From assembly GCA_030068075.1 (NCBI GenBank), contig CM057823.1, positions 15,472,485 through 15,536,484 on the forward strand: a DNA stretch of 64,000 nt, in the 5' to 3' direction. This document shows positions 46,260 to 58,626 of the stretch, one piece after another (within the stretch, counting starts at the first letter, position 1; every line of letters starts with the position of its first letter). Under the pieces are notes generated by a model, which saw only the letters and a program-made list of their open reading frames with translations, had not been told where the DNA came from and did not search any database. The DNA is from Paguma larvata (lineage: Eukaryota > Chordata > Mammalia > Carnivora > Viverridae). Position numbers and translations under genes: made by a program.

Positions 46260-47070
46260 TATAAGGTGACCTGCAGGCCCGTGGTCAGCGCTCCGGGGCC
46301 TGGGCGGGGCCTTTCCGTTCTTCCTGAAGCCAGGCCACCTGCTATCATCCATGGTTTCAGCTGCCCCCCTTACCCTTCCAGACGCAGGCTTTGCCCAGGC
46401 TGCTCTCTGGCACTCTCCTCCTAGATTTCCACTGCCCAGGGGACAGCTGCTCCGAGGCACCCTGCAGGACCCACAATCCACCCACACCGGAACTCGCCAG
46501 CCTTTCCCATCCGCGTCTCAGACCGGTTTCTGCTCCTGCCTGAACCGCTTAGCTCGGAAGGCAGCGTCACCTTCCGTCCTGGCCGTGGGGCTAGGCTTTG
46601 CAGCCCGGGCCTTACGGCCAATCCCTCTCTCATTCTAAACAGATGGTGGCCAAATCCTGCCCGTGCTGCCTCCCAATTAGCTGCGTTCAGTGGCTGCTCC
46701 TGCTTTAGCCCCAAGGCACCCTCGAGGCCCTGTCGCTCACGGCCTTCTGTGGGTATTACTGCAAGGGACTCCGCTGCCCTTATCCTGACGCCTTCCCGCG
46801 GAACCTGCCCTCCGCTGCACCTGCAGACGTGTCTTTCCCACCCTGAGATCTACTTGCCTCGACCCTCTCCGCAAGGCTTTCCAAACTGCCTGATGCTCGC
46901 AGGGAGACCTACGAAATCCTCAGAATGGCAGGCAGGCCTCTCCTCAGTCCCACAGGGGCCCGCTTCCCCCAGGCTGCCCGTCGTCGGAACGCCCTGCCCC
47001 GTCCCCTCTGTCATCCCTCAAGGCGCAGCTCCCATGTCGTCTCCCGCTCTGGGCCCCTGGGAGGAGGAGC
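46260..47070 (-). mobile_element. L2-like LINE relic (suspected)
   Basis: 'gcaggctttgcccaggctgc', 'cgtcggaacgccctgccccg' and 'cctcaaggcgcagctcccat' resemble landmarks of the reversed L2 3' end. Two overlapping pieces may be present. Highly diverged and CpG-rich, so partly guesswork. Confidence 0.4.
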
Positions 47071-47270
47071 CACTGTAACACGTTTCATTGAAATTACTTG
47101 TCCGTCTCCTTGAAAAAAAATGCCACGCATCTCCAAGTCAAGAGAGGTGACATGCTTCTGTGCCTTTCCTCTGTTCTCAACACATGTTTGTGACTGATTA
47201 ACCGGGGAAAAATCTAGGCCATTGGCGCTGGAATCTGGAGCCTCCATGAGGAAACAGAGCTGTCGGGCCT

Positions 47271-47289
47271 TCACCAGGGGGCCCAGCAG
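47271..47289 (+). promoter_or_regulatory. CTCF-like motif
   Basis: TCACCAGGGGGCCCAGCAG matches the ACCAGGGGGC core. By eye only. Confidence 0.4.
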
Positions 47290-47419
47290 CCCGAGCTTGG
47301 ACAGTATCAATCTTAATTAATATGGATCAATCAATTGGGCATCAATCTTAATATTAATCTTAGGAATAGGTATGGTTTATTTCAGCATGTGTTTAAACTA
47401 GGGAATAGTAAGAGACAGA

Positions 47420-47600
47420 CTTTCAGAAGTACTGATATTTACATAGTGCTTCTGCCGTGTTGGGCACGGTTCTAATGTCTTTATTATGATGATCTCCATT
47501 TTACAGATATGAAAACCGAGGCCAAGTAGCCATTTCCCTGAGATCACACAGTCAGGATAAATTGTGGTTTGACCTCTGAGAATCCGCCCATAGCCTGTGC
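47420..47600 (+). mobile_element. MIR SINE relic
   Basis: 'tgatatttacatagtgcttc', 'ccattttacagatatgaaaa', 'ccgaggccaagtag' and 'gagatcacacagtcag' follow the MIR consensus order. Confidence 0.8.
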
Positions 47601-47754
47601 TCGTGCCCACGACATAACGAGAGCTCTAGAATAATAATAAAGAGAACGGCAGCTAAGGGACCCTGAGTGCTTACCGCGTGCGGCAGGCAGGTTCTGTTTG
47701 TTCTAAATGCCTTCTGTGACTTCTCTGCGGGAACCCCGCCCACTTAACCAGCAG

Positions 47755-47880
47755 TGTTTTGTTTTCCTCATCTGCGAAATGGGGTAACGGTGCCTCCCAA
47801 CCTCATGGGTGGGCAGCGAGGATTAAATAGGGTAATAGGTGGAGAACCCAGAATTGGGCAGACCTGCCGCTGAAATGAAC
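47755..47880 (-). mobile_element. MIR SINE relic, opposite orientation
   Basis: 'ttttcctcatctgcgaaatg', 'gggtaacggtgcctcccaac' and 'gaggattaaatagggtaata' are the complement of MIR. With 47420-47600 it forms an inverted MIR pair. Confidence 0.8.
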
Positions 47881-48429
47881 TGTTATTCGCATAATTCAAG
47901 GGCTCCTCACAGCTTCCAGGAGTAAAGATCGGAGAGTGGACAAGACGGCCCGGCCGGCAGGGAGGAGGGCCCGGTCCCGGGAGGGTCAGAGGTGGGAGTG
48001 AGAGTCACACCAGGGCACCTCGCGGGAGGGGAACGTAGAGAGAGGGCTGACACTGAAAATGGGGCATCTGCTGGGTTACTGGGGAGAAAAACTTAACCCC
48101 TCGGGGGTGACCTGCCCCGGACGTGGGCCCGAGCCCATTTGTTGCCGTGGCTGAAAACCTCTGAGCGGTCGCCGCCTCTCTGTCTCTGCTTTTGCTTCAG
48201 GAAAATTAGGTACTTGGTTCGGGCATCTCGGAAGTCCCAGCAGCTCCACATTCTCTGCCTCCACGGTCCCCCAGGGCTCCGACTCACCGGGACACTTCAT
48301 CAGTCTATCCTTCCTCGCCATCCTCGAGGACGGCGTGTTCCCTCGTTTCTTAAAGCCGCCTTTCCCCGTGGGAGCCCACGTTTTCCCCCCTGCAGGGACT
48401 TGGGCGCCCTGCGAACCCCTCCCCTCCCC

Positions 48430-48560
48430 GTCGGGTTGGTTGAGTGACTCATTCTTGGTTCCGGCTCAAGTCCTGATCTCATGGTTTGTGAGTTCGAGCC
48501 CCACATTCCAGAATCCCAAATTCAAGCTTGGGATTATAAAAAAAATTATAAAAAAAAAAG
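48430..48560 (+). mobile_element. CAN SINE 5' fragment
   Basis: Retains 'ggttgagtgactcattcttg' and B box 'gttcgagccccac', then jumps to an A-rich tail. The CT-rich 3' half is absent. Confidence 0.7.
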
Positions 48561-50857
48561 GAAGAATTTCCCACCAATCTTCTTTCTCTGACCACCACCC
48601 TGCGGCGGCTGTCTCCTTTACCTGCCCGACTTACAGAGTGACTATTATCTCTGTCCCCGGTGCCTTACCACCTCCTTTTATATTCCCTGCATAACTTAGA
48701 TGGCTCTCCTTGCCCAAAGCTGGCAAGCGAGAAAGGTCCTGAAGCCCGTCTAGCAGAGAGAGGCCGAGTATCTGTCCGCTAACAGAAGCAAGAGAAACAC
48801 AAAGCAATCTTCCCGCTTGGTAAATTAAAGGGGTCCTAAGAAACTAATTAAAAAATTCTTTTTAAAGTGGTTTTTTTTTTGGGGGGGTGGATGTGGGGCG
48901 GGCAGGGGAGGCACATGCAGGTGTGAGAGGTGACAGAAACGAAGAAGGGAGGGAAGGGGGGAAGAGAGAGGGAACAGCCCACTTTCGAGGCCAGGGGCGG
49001 GCCCCGGAGTAAGGCTGGTTTGTAGGGCTGAGAGGGAAAAGTCACAGGAGAGACAAGGACGAGTGATGGCCAGAGGGGGGCGGATCCACGCGTCGAGAGG
49101 ACAAGAGAAGGAAGAGGCCAAGAAGTTAGGGTGAAAAGTGAAGTAAGAAATGGCATTTCGTCGGGCAGCAGAAGAGGCTGGCTTCTTGGGCGTCTCCGAA
49201 ACCCAGGCGCATGGGCAGAAGGGGTGACCCTGACTTCAGGATTTTAGCGAGGGTATTTTAGTAACAGGAAACCCCGCATTAGTCCTTCTTTTGCTGACTT
49301 CCTTCTCCTACTGCTTCTTCGTTCTTTCGTGGCTTCAGTGAGGGTTTTGTCTTATTTGGAGCCGCTGCCTTATATTCCTTGATGCTATCTCCATTTGTAC
49401 TTTTCTTGGGATTCCGCGGGGTTAGGATCAGAGGACACTCGGACATGGATGAAAGCAAATAAACAGAGTGAGTCTGTCATTCTGTTAAGTCTGCTGTGTC
49501 ATGACAAGGCAAAAATCAGGGAAAACACATCCGTGAAGTTTAAATGGCCACCGGCCCCTTTGATCCCAGGCTGAGTCACCCACCGAAGTCACTCAAAAGG
49601 GCAGTTCGTGAATAGTCCCTAGGTTGGTTAAAAACAAACCGACGAAGCCAACAAACCGACACCTCCACCTTGATCTTGCCTTCCCAGGCAGGGCTTTTTG
49701 CTTCTGGAAATTTAGCATCTTCTTTCCTTTCCACAAAGTTGCAGGAACATAGATTCCATTTTCAGCGTTCTGGGTCTGGGAATAAAATGGCCTCTATCTC
49801 TTTGAGATTCTGCATCCTCGTGCATGGTTCTGAGGGTTCGAATTTCTTTTTGCTTGAATCATCTTTAGAGACTGTGTGAACTTCCAGATACAGCTTGGCT
49901 TATCTTTGTTACTGGAAAAAATACATCCTATCAGCCAGCCCTAGAAGTCGGGAAAACCAACATCTCTGGAGCGTGACACGAAATCTCCCATTTCTTTGAT
50001 TAATTATCTTCTGTGCCGAGTGCTTGCTCGAGCAAGGCGAGGAACCTTCACTAAGCTTCCATGGGAGGAGTGGGCAAAGCCTTGGATGGCATTTAGCTTT
50101 AAAAACCTTTGTAAGCTGCTTTTCATTGAGAACCCTCTCAGATTGTGTGTCGTCAAAGTTCTTTCGCTCTTCTTTCTAAGAGGCTTCTTTCTAGCTTTGA
50201 TTAGCCGTAATGAATACTATGCATTCGTACTGAAAAGAAGAAAAGAAACAGGTTACTTTAGTAAATTATACTGTTTAATACGACAGATCTTTGACAACTT
50301 TGGAAAAGGATGAAGATATTAAAAAATACCCCACTGAGGCAGCAAGCCAGGAATGCTCGTTGAAGAGACATTCTTATCTCGGAGTTACTACCGCCGACTT
50401 CCGTGTTCAGACGTCCCATTGTTATCAAACCTAGATCAGGAGCCCCGACCATCGGATAATTCCCTGGGCACCGATAGCCGTGGCCAAGTGGCCAGTGTCA
50501 CCAACATGAAAGGCAGCTCGGACACCAGCAACGAGGAAAAGGGCGGGACAGGCTCAGACCACGAAGGGACAACTGCTTTTGTCTGGAGCAGCAACTTGAG
50601 TTTCTCGTTGCTTGCAGCCAGGAGAGCAGAATATTCTGAATTATTAAACATTCTTTCAGATCAGCTACATCTTTATCTCTGGTGTGGAAACGTACAAATG
50701 TTCTAGCAGCGAAGGAAAGAGGTCATCCAGTTGAAGCTTGAGAAATTCAGGAGCTGGTCACAGGTTAGGGGAGTCTTTGTCTCATGGCTGGTGGAATGTT
50801 GAGCGAGTTGCCTGAGCTTAAATGTGGCCAGGGAGATCTTAATAAATATTTGCCATA
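48561..50857. other. Unique intergenic sequence
   Basis: No repeat beyond short homopolymers near 48870-48890. Frames at 49996-50313 (105 codons) and 50353-50706 (117 codons) show no recognised domain and no splice context, so they are not called. Confidence 0.45.
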
Positions 50858-51101
50858 TTTCTTTCTTTCTTTCCTTTCCTCCCCTCCCCTGTTTTCCCCT
50901 CCCTTCCCTTCCTTCCCTCCCCCTCTTCTATTCTTTCTTTCCTTTTTCTCTTTCTTTTCCTTCTTTCTTTCTTTTTTCTTTGTTTCTTTCTCTTTCTTTC
51001 TTTTTCTTCCTTCCTTCCTTCCTTCCTTCCTTCCTTCCTTCCTTCCTTCCTTTCTCTCTCTCTTTCTTTCTTTCTTTCTTTCCTTCCTTCTTTCTTCTCT
51101 C
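50858..51101. repeat. Polypyrimidine tract / (TTTC)n-(TTCC)n microsatellite
   Basis: About 244 bases of almost pure C/T on the + strand, with only three or four purines. Contains ordered (CTTC)n and (TTTC)n blocks. Spurious Ser/Phe- and Lys/Arg-rich frames on both strands come from it. Confidence 0.97.
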
Positions 51102-51238
51102 AAGAGTTTTGTTATAGGTGGAAGAGAGAGATGGGAATTGGATTCCTTGGAAATATTCTTTGCTCTTTGAAAGAGAACTTACGCTAACACAGTAGCCACT
51201 AGCTACATGTAGCTATTTAAATTTAAACTAATAAACAA

Positions 51239-51430
51239 TTTTTTAAAAATTTAATTTTTGAGAGAGACAGAGCGCGAGTGGGGGAGGGGCAGAGAGGGAG
51301 ACCTAGAATTGGAGGCAGACTCCAGGCTCTGAGCTGTCAGCACAGAGCCCAACACTGGGCTCGAAATCACCGAGATCACGACCTGAGCCGAAGTGGGACG
51401 CTTAACCGACTGAGCCACCCTGGTGCCCCC
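51239..51430 (-). mobile_element. CAN SINE
   Basis: Reversed element ending 'gactgagccaccctggtgcc' with a shortened GA-rich part. Confidence 0.92.
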
Positions 51431-51882
51431 AAATAACAAAAAATGTCAATGAAACTAAGTGCTCAGCATCTTGACTACATTAGCCACATTTCGAGCGCCC
51501 AATAGCCACGTGTGCTAGTGCCTACTCTAGTAGCCCAGGGAGGGAATATTTCCATCACGGCAGAATGTTCTATTGTACAGGCTGCTCTAGAATTTCTTGA
51601 GTCCCTTTGCAAATATTATACAGCTACTTTACTTCTTTAAGGCTCCCTACCTCTTTGAACTTCTTCATTTATAAAATGAGTCTGATGAGGTCTCCTTCAA
51701 AGGACTGGTATGAAATTTACATGTGGCATTAACTGTCATGCGCCCATCCTAGCACCTCACACACCATAACGCTTAGTACACGGCACCCCAACAAGGCCAT
51801 TCAGACCTGAGCCAAACACGCTTGTACTAGAAAAGTACCTGTAACCAAAGCATTTTGAAACAATTCCCTTGGGAATTAGACC

Positions 51883-51888
51883 ATATAC

Positions 51889-51919
<31 letters not shown>

Positions 51920-51980
51920 CGTATATATATATATATATACACGTATATATATATATATACGTATATATATATATATATAT
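51883..51980. repeat. (TA)n microsatellite with CA and CG interruptions
   Basis: Almost perfect alternating purine-pyrimidine run of about 98 bp, with 'acatat' and 'acgtat' interruptions. It is largely self-complementary. Confidence 0.97.
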
Positions 51981-54004
51981 TTTTTAAGAGGATCAAGGCT
52001 CTCACCATGGTTGATGAGAGCCATTCTCAGAGTCCTAAAGAGAGCAAGGCTTTTGTTTTCCGAAATGCTTTGTATCTTGATAGGAGAGAGAGAAAGAAAT
52101 GAAAACTCCCCAGGAGGAGCCATGTTCCTAGCCCTGAACTAATTTTTTTTTCAAGTGCGACGAGATGAAAAATCTCTGCAAAGAGGTGTTTATGCTATAG
52201 GTGTCAACACAGCCTTGGGCCCAGACAGCCAAACCGCGGCTCTAATGGGAATTGTGTACACACAGCAAGCGTAATTACTTCGGGCTGCCGCTGCCAACAT
52301 GATTTAGCAAACTCCCTGCCTGCAAAGGACTGATCATCCCCCCCCCCCGCCAGGACGGGCCTGAATTCATTGCAACTGCACAGACCTACCTGAGTTCCCC
52401 CCCTGCCACAGGCTCTTTTGAGATCTTTTGTAATTTGCATTCCTTAGGCAAATGGAATTTAAATTCCTTAGGCAAATTTCGTCCTGATGGAGCACGGAGA
52501 TGACATGCATGCCATGACCTCATTGTTTAGGATTTCTGCTTTATACTCACTAATGTATGCTTCAACAGGCAGGTGAGGTAAAGCATGGGGGCCAAATTCC
52601 ACGTTGCTTTCACGAAAGCTCCTTTCCCTTTCAATAGCCCTTGCTTTCCAAAGCGTGTTCACGAAGATCTCAGTTGTAGTTCCTGGTAGGCTTGTGTGGT
52701 GGGAAGGGCACAGGAGGGACTGCAGAAAGTCACAGGACCCGGGTGCTGGTCCTGGGCTGCAAGTCAAGAAGCCTGCAGGGAGATGTCCCCTTTGTCACCC
52801 TGAAGCAATGCGAGATCAGAGGGGTGGGGCCGGTTGCATGTCTGTTCTGTGCGGGCGAGTGGGGGAGAAATCTGTCCTTCTGTTTCACAGGGAGGCGTAA
52901 GTGGAGTCTTTGTACGTTTCAAATCATATATTCGATTTGCAAACACAACGGTCAGTTCTTTTGAGCCTTAACCTGAAACAGAACTTTGCCTCGTATTTAT
53001 TTTTACCTACGTAATTTCACCATAAGCATCTCAGGAATAGAGATAACTGAATGCGAGACTGGATTAATGCGATTGTTTTGCTACGAGCCTCCATTTTTCC
53101 TAGAGTTCTTCTCAATTTTGATGCTTTGGCCATGTGGACTGGCTGTTACCATGAGACATTTATCTCCTAATTAGGGAAAGGTCAACGAATGACAGATGGA
53201 CGAGGTAGGCTGGACCTGGGCTGGAGTCTTGGCTCCTTCTTCCGACTCTGGGGACCTTAATTTGCCGCTACCTGTCTAAAACATATCCTTATTTTAGAAT
53301 AATACTTCTGCCTCATGGGGGTATGTGTGAAGCTTAAGTGTGTAAAGTGCACAGAAGCAGAATAAAAAACCCATGAATGGTGCCATAAAATTCTACACAC
53401 CATCATATCCTTTGTCCCTGCCTGTACGCACACGCGCACGCGCACACACACCCCCTAACTAGTGATGTTAGAAGTACAAATTTGGGTCATTTTCCTTAAT
53501 TTTTCTTTAGATTTTACTTACTTTTTAAACATCTCAGTTGTCTCCATCAGCTCTTAAAAAGAAATCTCTTAAAGAACTAATTTTGTTAGAATTTTCCAAG
53601 TTATTCTAGCTATAAAAGCGAGATGCTGTGAGTATAGTTACCTCGAGGGTTGTTCAATTAAGATCTCGGGCCGCCCCTCCTGGGGGCACAGGAACCTGCC
53701 CTCAGGCAGGAACAGCAAATCATTTCTCCGGTCGCCTCCGGGAGATTTCAGCTGGGTGACGGCAGGGTGAGGACATCCTGCGCACCGCTGCATCTTTAGC
53801 ACTGAGCACAGTGCGAGGGAAACAGTAGGTGTTGAATAATCGACTCAATGGAATCTATAGTGGGGTCTGTAAGGATGTCTCCTCCATCCTAGTAACCTCC
53901 ACAGCCTGTCAGACAACTAAAGCAGGAGGTGTTTTGGGCTTCAGATGTTATGTTTTGATCTTTATTTTTTTAGTTCCGAGGAAACCAAGTCTGGAGACAG
54001 GGAC

Positions 54005-54027
54005 AAAAAAAAAAAAAAAAAAAAAAA
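54005..54027. repeat. Poly(A) run
   Basis: Twenty-three A residues. No retroposed body is visible on the left. Confidence 0.9.
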
Positions 54028-54384
54028 GCCTTCGGTTTGTGTATCTTTTTAAACATTATGAAGTTTGGTTTTTCCCCTTTACTATACCCAGGGTGAGTGT
54101 TTGTCAAAACAAAACCTCTTCTAAAATGAAGGGCAGTTTCTGAGAAACAAGATGGATTAAAACTCTATCACAAAGAACTCTTCAATTTACCATCAGCGAG
54201 CGTCCGCGGCCTCTACATAGTCTCGGCGCGTCTTCGCCAGTTTAAACTTTAAGACCCCATTAGGTGTAACAACGTCCATGCTGCGCGCTCTCGAAACGGG
54301 CAGCGATGAACCGAGGCGAAGGCTTACAACAGACATCGTCTTAGGTCCTCTTCCTTTTCAAATGACAGAAGCTACTCCAACCGG

Positions 54385-54510
54385 TTCCATTTAGCAAATA
54401 ATAAATTTATTAGGTGCCTACAAGTACAAAACGCTGAAAGCTGCTGTACGGGGTTATAAAGATGTGTAGGAGAGCCCTGCCCTCAAAGAGCTTACAATCT
54501 AGGTGACGAG
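54385..54510 (+). mobile_element. MIR/L2-type relic
   Basis: 'atttattaggtgcctacaag', 'agccctgccctcaaagagct' and 'tacaatctaggtgacgagtc' match the start of a widespread ancient mammalian repeat. Confidence 0.6.
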
Positions 54511-55034
54511 TCACAATTAGTAAGTCGTGGCGCTATCACTTTAGGTGACTTACACAGAGTTCCTGGAACATTCACACCCTCTGAATTCTCCTGTCGTCCA
54601 ATAGGTAAGGAATCCTTCCCACAGGAAAGCTGAACAGTGGGAAAGAGACCTTTGGGGCATTAAATGGTGACCTTGGCTTTGCTTAGGAGCATCTTTCTCT
54701 TGCTGGTCCTTATTCTTGTAAGTTTCTCGGCATCGTTTCCTAATGACCTTTGTTAGGAGAGACTCTCTGTGCTTCCTGAACCTTCACCGGGGTTTCCTGT
54801 TTGTTAGTGAGTGGCTCAGCTGCAGTTCGGCCTTGGAGTTGTTTGCGGTCCGATTTTTCCTTCAGCAAATCTGATTTTCGTTTTGGTTGAGGCCAGGATG
54901 ATACGCTTTGCAATCTGTGGTTCGAAGGGTAGGAGTGAGATGCAAGACAAAGGAAAGCAGGCCAGACCTTTCCCTTACTTTTAACATTTAATAGTGCACT
55001 TACGGGTTATATTCTGTACAGATATAGAGCAAGT

Positions 55035-56867
55035 TATAAACCTCTTCTTTTATTTTTTTTCACTTAGACTGTATTCATGTAAAGTGTATTTACATTAGGA
55101 AAAAAAAAAAAGCCTTGAGGTACAAAACCCAAAAGAATATCTGAGGTATAAATACAAGTATATTTTAAATAATTTTTATCATGCTTTATCTAGGTTTGAA
55201 AGCACAGTGGACATGTTTCTTTATCTTAATAGAATGGTATATACAACATACAATCTTACAAATCTGAAAGCTATTAAAATTGAATATACAAGTATATCTT
55301 CATGAAGAACACTGATATCCAAAATACTCAAATTTTAAAACTCTAATCTTCCCCCCGCTGCAAATTCTTCAGAGAACCTTTGAAATAACACTGACAATGG
55401 TAATTATAATATGTTATAACAAAATATAACTCCTTCTTACAACTCTCATTCATACATTATTCACTTTTGATCCATACAAAATAAAGTCGCTAATACTGTC
55501 TCAGGAGTCAATCTTTATGGTTACAGTAAAACCTGTATAAAGACCACCCTTTCAAAAAACTGTGCTGGTACTTTTTTGACTTTTCTTCCTATGATAGATA
55601 TTTTCCTTTACCATTAACATACATTCCAGGGGCATCGTTATAAACGAAAAGAAAAAGAAATGTAGGGAAAACAAAGGCAAGGGAAAAAAAAGTCATAAAA
55701 CGAGAAAACCTATTTGCTGAAAAGGACAAATCCGATTACTAAGTACGTGTAGCTACCAGAAACGCTGTGAATAACAATAATCCACGCCCGTTGTTAAATT
55801 TTAATGCCTTGGTTTAAATTTACAGGGATTTCCTTGGAACAGACATAGTTTCCTACGTTTTTAGTGTGTCTTCAAGAGTTTTGGTTCTAAATGTGAAAAT
55901 GCAAAGAATTCCAGCAGGTAAAAAGTTCTGGGGCTCGACTGAGGGGCAGATGTTAGAGTGTCGGGTTATTACATCTCGACTTAAAAAACAAACACAAAAA
56001 CAACAAACACGAGAACCCAAAATGAAACTGTGCTTGGAGCGGGTAAGAGTGGGGATGGGGGTGGGAGAGTGGAGTTTCTTCCCTGAACTGATCTGTACTG
56101 GGTAAATACTATGTCACTATTTGCAATCAGATCTAAAGACACTCTGTGTTTGAGATGTGACACCGGAATCAATCTACTACTATTACGTTAAGGAAAGAGG
56201 AGGTTGGTAAAAAAGGAATGCGCCTGATAACTTGGAAAAAAAAATAAGTGGGCAAGGGTGTTGGGTTCTGGATGGATCCATGGGCAGTCAGATATTCCAT
56301 GTTAAACTGAACCTGATATATCAGTAGCCTCCTTGGAGGCGCCTCAGTGTGCCAGACACTGCGTTCCAACGTATACATCTGTGCCATTCAATCAGCAACA
56401 AACACACATACACACACTCCTCTGTGCAAACCTTTCTTTGCTCATCTCAGTGAGAAACATGTCAAAGAGTACCAACTATTCCAGTGGATACGCCAGTCCC
56501 TCAACACGCTGCAAATAAAATGACATAGGTACACATATGCCAGTATCACGAGAAAATGAAGTATCTTCATTATTTTCTGTAATGTATTTATAGTGTTGCT
56601 TCTCAGAAGCAATTTGAATAAGAATACTTTTTTTTCTTTTCTTTTTTTTTGCACAGTCTTATATTTTCCAGTCAAGGTCTATACTCTAGACCTTAAACAA
56701 ACAGGAAGCAGCTTTGAAAATGTCTTAAATTGCGACAGTCAATTCCTATACTCTACTTTGTTGTTTTCTTTGTTTCAGGTTAGACTCAGAACACATTCTT
56801 CCAGGGACTGGCAAGAAGTCTAGGAACAAATATCCAGACGGCGGCTGCAGTCGCTTGGCTTCAGTAA
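55035..56867 (-). other. DLC1: DLC1 3' UTR (proposed extent)
   Basis: Repeat-poor, AT-rich sequence follows the DLC1 stop. The proposed end follows from the AATAAA at 55049-55054 on the minus strand. A (CA)n-like stretch lies near 56397-56418. Length (about 1.8 kb) is plausible for this gene, but an alternative signal at 54406-54411 cannot be excluded. Confidence 0.5.
55049..55054 (-). promoter_or_regulatory. Candidate poly(A) signal of DLC1
   Basis: AATAAA on the minus strand, preceded (minus-strand sense) by an A-rich stretch and followed by T-rich text. Chosen as the first strong hexamer after the repeat-free 3' UTR; untested. Confidence 0.4.
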
Positions 56868-56988
56868 TCACCTAGCTTTGGGGTCTTTGGTTTCAGTGTT
56901 CTGATTACTGAAAGAGTCTCGGATCTTCACAACTTCAGCCGCGCACAAATGTCCGAAAGATTTTGTGTACCACTCTGGCATGTGGCCC
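56868..56988 (-). CDS. DLC1: DLC1 last coding exon (START domain end and C-terminus)
   Basis: The acceptor AG lies just upstream of 56988, and the exon begins with the last base of a split Arg codon. It then reads GHMPEWYTKSFGHLCAAEVV and KIRDSFSNQNTETKDPKAR before TGA (56870-56868). This is the C-terminal helix of the START domain and the short polar tail of DLC1. Length (39 full codons plus stop) and phase agree with the preceding exon. Start of the exon was set by AG|GGGCCACATG. The rest of the exon is 3' UTR. Confidence 0.96.
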
Positions 56989-57744
56989 CTGTAATGGGAA
57001 GGAAAAGCACATGGAGTCTTCAAATTGGAAAACACTGAAATAAACTGGAGGGAATTCGGAAGACATTTCCATTTCTTGATCCAGAAACCTTGTAAGTAAA
57101 GATCATATTCCAAGGTAATCTCCTGGCACGGCTGTTACACCTCTGGAACCAGAAGTTTCTCAAGAAACAACATACTGAGTATAGACTGAGTGACGTTGTT
57201 TGGGAAAAGTTTTAGCGTGTAGAACAGAAACAGATTACTATTACACAGACGGCTGAAAAACTACTGAGATGTAAAGATTTCAGAAGAGAATTTAACCACT
57301 TTGGAAAGTTTTTTTAGAGGTTCATTTTTTTGGTCTGTATTGCTGAATTTCACAAATTTTCTAATATGAACACATACTCATCGATGGCATGGAGTACAGG
57401 CCTAATTAATTACTACAAGGGTATGTCATATATTTGAATATCTTTGAATATAAAATGAGAAGCATCTGCTTGCTACTTCAAACTCTCATTTCCTGTGACT
57501 TTAAATTCATGGCAGAACCACAGTATCCAGATTGCTTTAGTATCACATTCTCTAAGGGATCGGAATCAGGAAGCAATCCCCCAAACACCGAGAAACGCGA
57601 AGGTGTTGTTACATTAAAGAAACTGCTCTTTAGGGAACAGACAAGACACAATGCTGTGCTCATTTAAGCTATTCTCGGTGTCAGACAGAAAGTCTCATCT
57701 CCTTCATGACCCTCACCCTGTCAAAAATTAGAATCGGAACATAC
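56989..57744 (-). other. DLC1: DLC1 intron (last)
   Basis: GT-AG intron, 756 bp. No SINE or exon-like frame. The 77-codon frame on the other strand (57434-57667) has no domain. Confidence 0.9.
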
Positions 57745-57918
57745 CTTAAGTCGGCTCTGCACATGTAGGTGAGTTTGGATTTCCCTGACCCGCAGGGTTC
57801 GATCAGATACCTGGACAGGAGCACGTTGACTCTCACCCCCACCACAGGCGCCCGGTCGTGATCCACAGAGGTGAGCAGAAGGGCACATGCCCCCTTAGGT
57901 AAATTCGTCCTCCATGTT
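57745..57918 (-). CDS. DLC1: DLC1 internal exon (START domain)
   Basis: 174 bp between acceptor CTACAG|AACATGG and donor CTTAAG|GTATGT. It begins and ends in split Arg codons and encodes TWRTNLPKGACALLLTSVDH and DRAPVVGVRVNVLLSRYLIE, followed by the PCGSGKSKLTYMCRADL strand. These are the central beta strands of the START lipid-binding fold that DLC-family proteins (DLC1, STARD8, STARD13) carry at the C-terminus. The open frame is intact and closely matches the mammalian protein as I remember it. Confidence 0.96.
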
Positions 57919-58626
57919 CTGTAGAAACAAAATCAGAGGGAAAAAGGTGGAATTTTCTGGAAGCCAAGACTAAAATGGGGCCCCGCTCTCAGAAGGGACA
58001 GCTAAGGGGCAGCATCAGTGGCTACACTGAGTGACCCAGTCCGCAGTGAGAGACGGGATCCTTTGAACTCTTATGCAATGGCTCTGGAATGAGTCAGTCT
58101 GTGCAGTCACTACAGTGAGTATATACAGTGAGTAAGCCATTTTTACATTTCGCAGACATATTTGCACGCGGACATCCAGAAGAGCATCGCTCTGTTGGAA
58201 AGCTCTGGACTAATGATGGGACATCTCCTCAAAGATTTCTGCAATTCTTCTTTCCATGATGTCTCCAGAGAATTTATGAATTACATATAATTCAGCTTTC
58301 GCCACAGCGCGCTTGGGACTTACATGTCATGTCCTGGCTTATGCATTCACTTGCTGTTTCTGGGGAGAAAAATCTACCCTAAAAGGGCCAAGAATCTGCT
58401 ACAAATGAGCAAATATATTCAACTGAATGTGCCTCTCTTTCTGAGTTCAGTTCCAAAAGCGTTCGAACCATTTTCAGCGATGAACACACTGGTGGGATAC
58501 AGACAGATCCATTTTCCGTACTTGGAAGGGTTCCCACACATTCTATTTTACAGAATTTTGCCATCTTATCATATTCAGCGATACCAGGCTCATCCTTGCC
58601 ACAGTCAGCGTTTTGCAAGCTCTCAC
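57919..58626 (-). other. DLC1: DLC1 intron
   Basis: GT-AG, 708 bp, repeat-free as far as can be seen. Confidence 0.9.

Larger units (their letters stand above)
51431..55034. other. Intergenic sequence between the last SINE and the DLC1 3' end
   Basis: Unique sequence with a TA-rich microsatellite (51883-51980), a CG/CA alternating run near 53429-53452, an A-run (54005-54027) and MIR/L2-type scraps near 51655-51730 and 54385-54510. The blocks 52180-52440 and 52900-53180 are repeat-free. No coding sequence supported. Confidence 0.5.

Noticed and set aside
49996..50706. Two adjacent ORFs of 105 and 117 codons as a small gene
   Set aside because: No domain, no splice signals that fit, no upstream promoter features; a minus-strand frame is open over the same bases.
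50765..51103. Lys/Arg/Glu-rich ORF and matching Ser/Phe-rich ORFs
   Set aside because: Translation of the polypyrimidine microsatellite.
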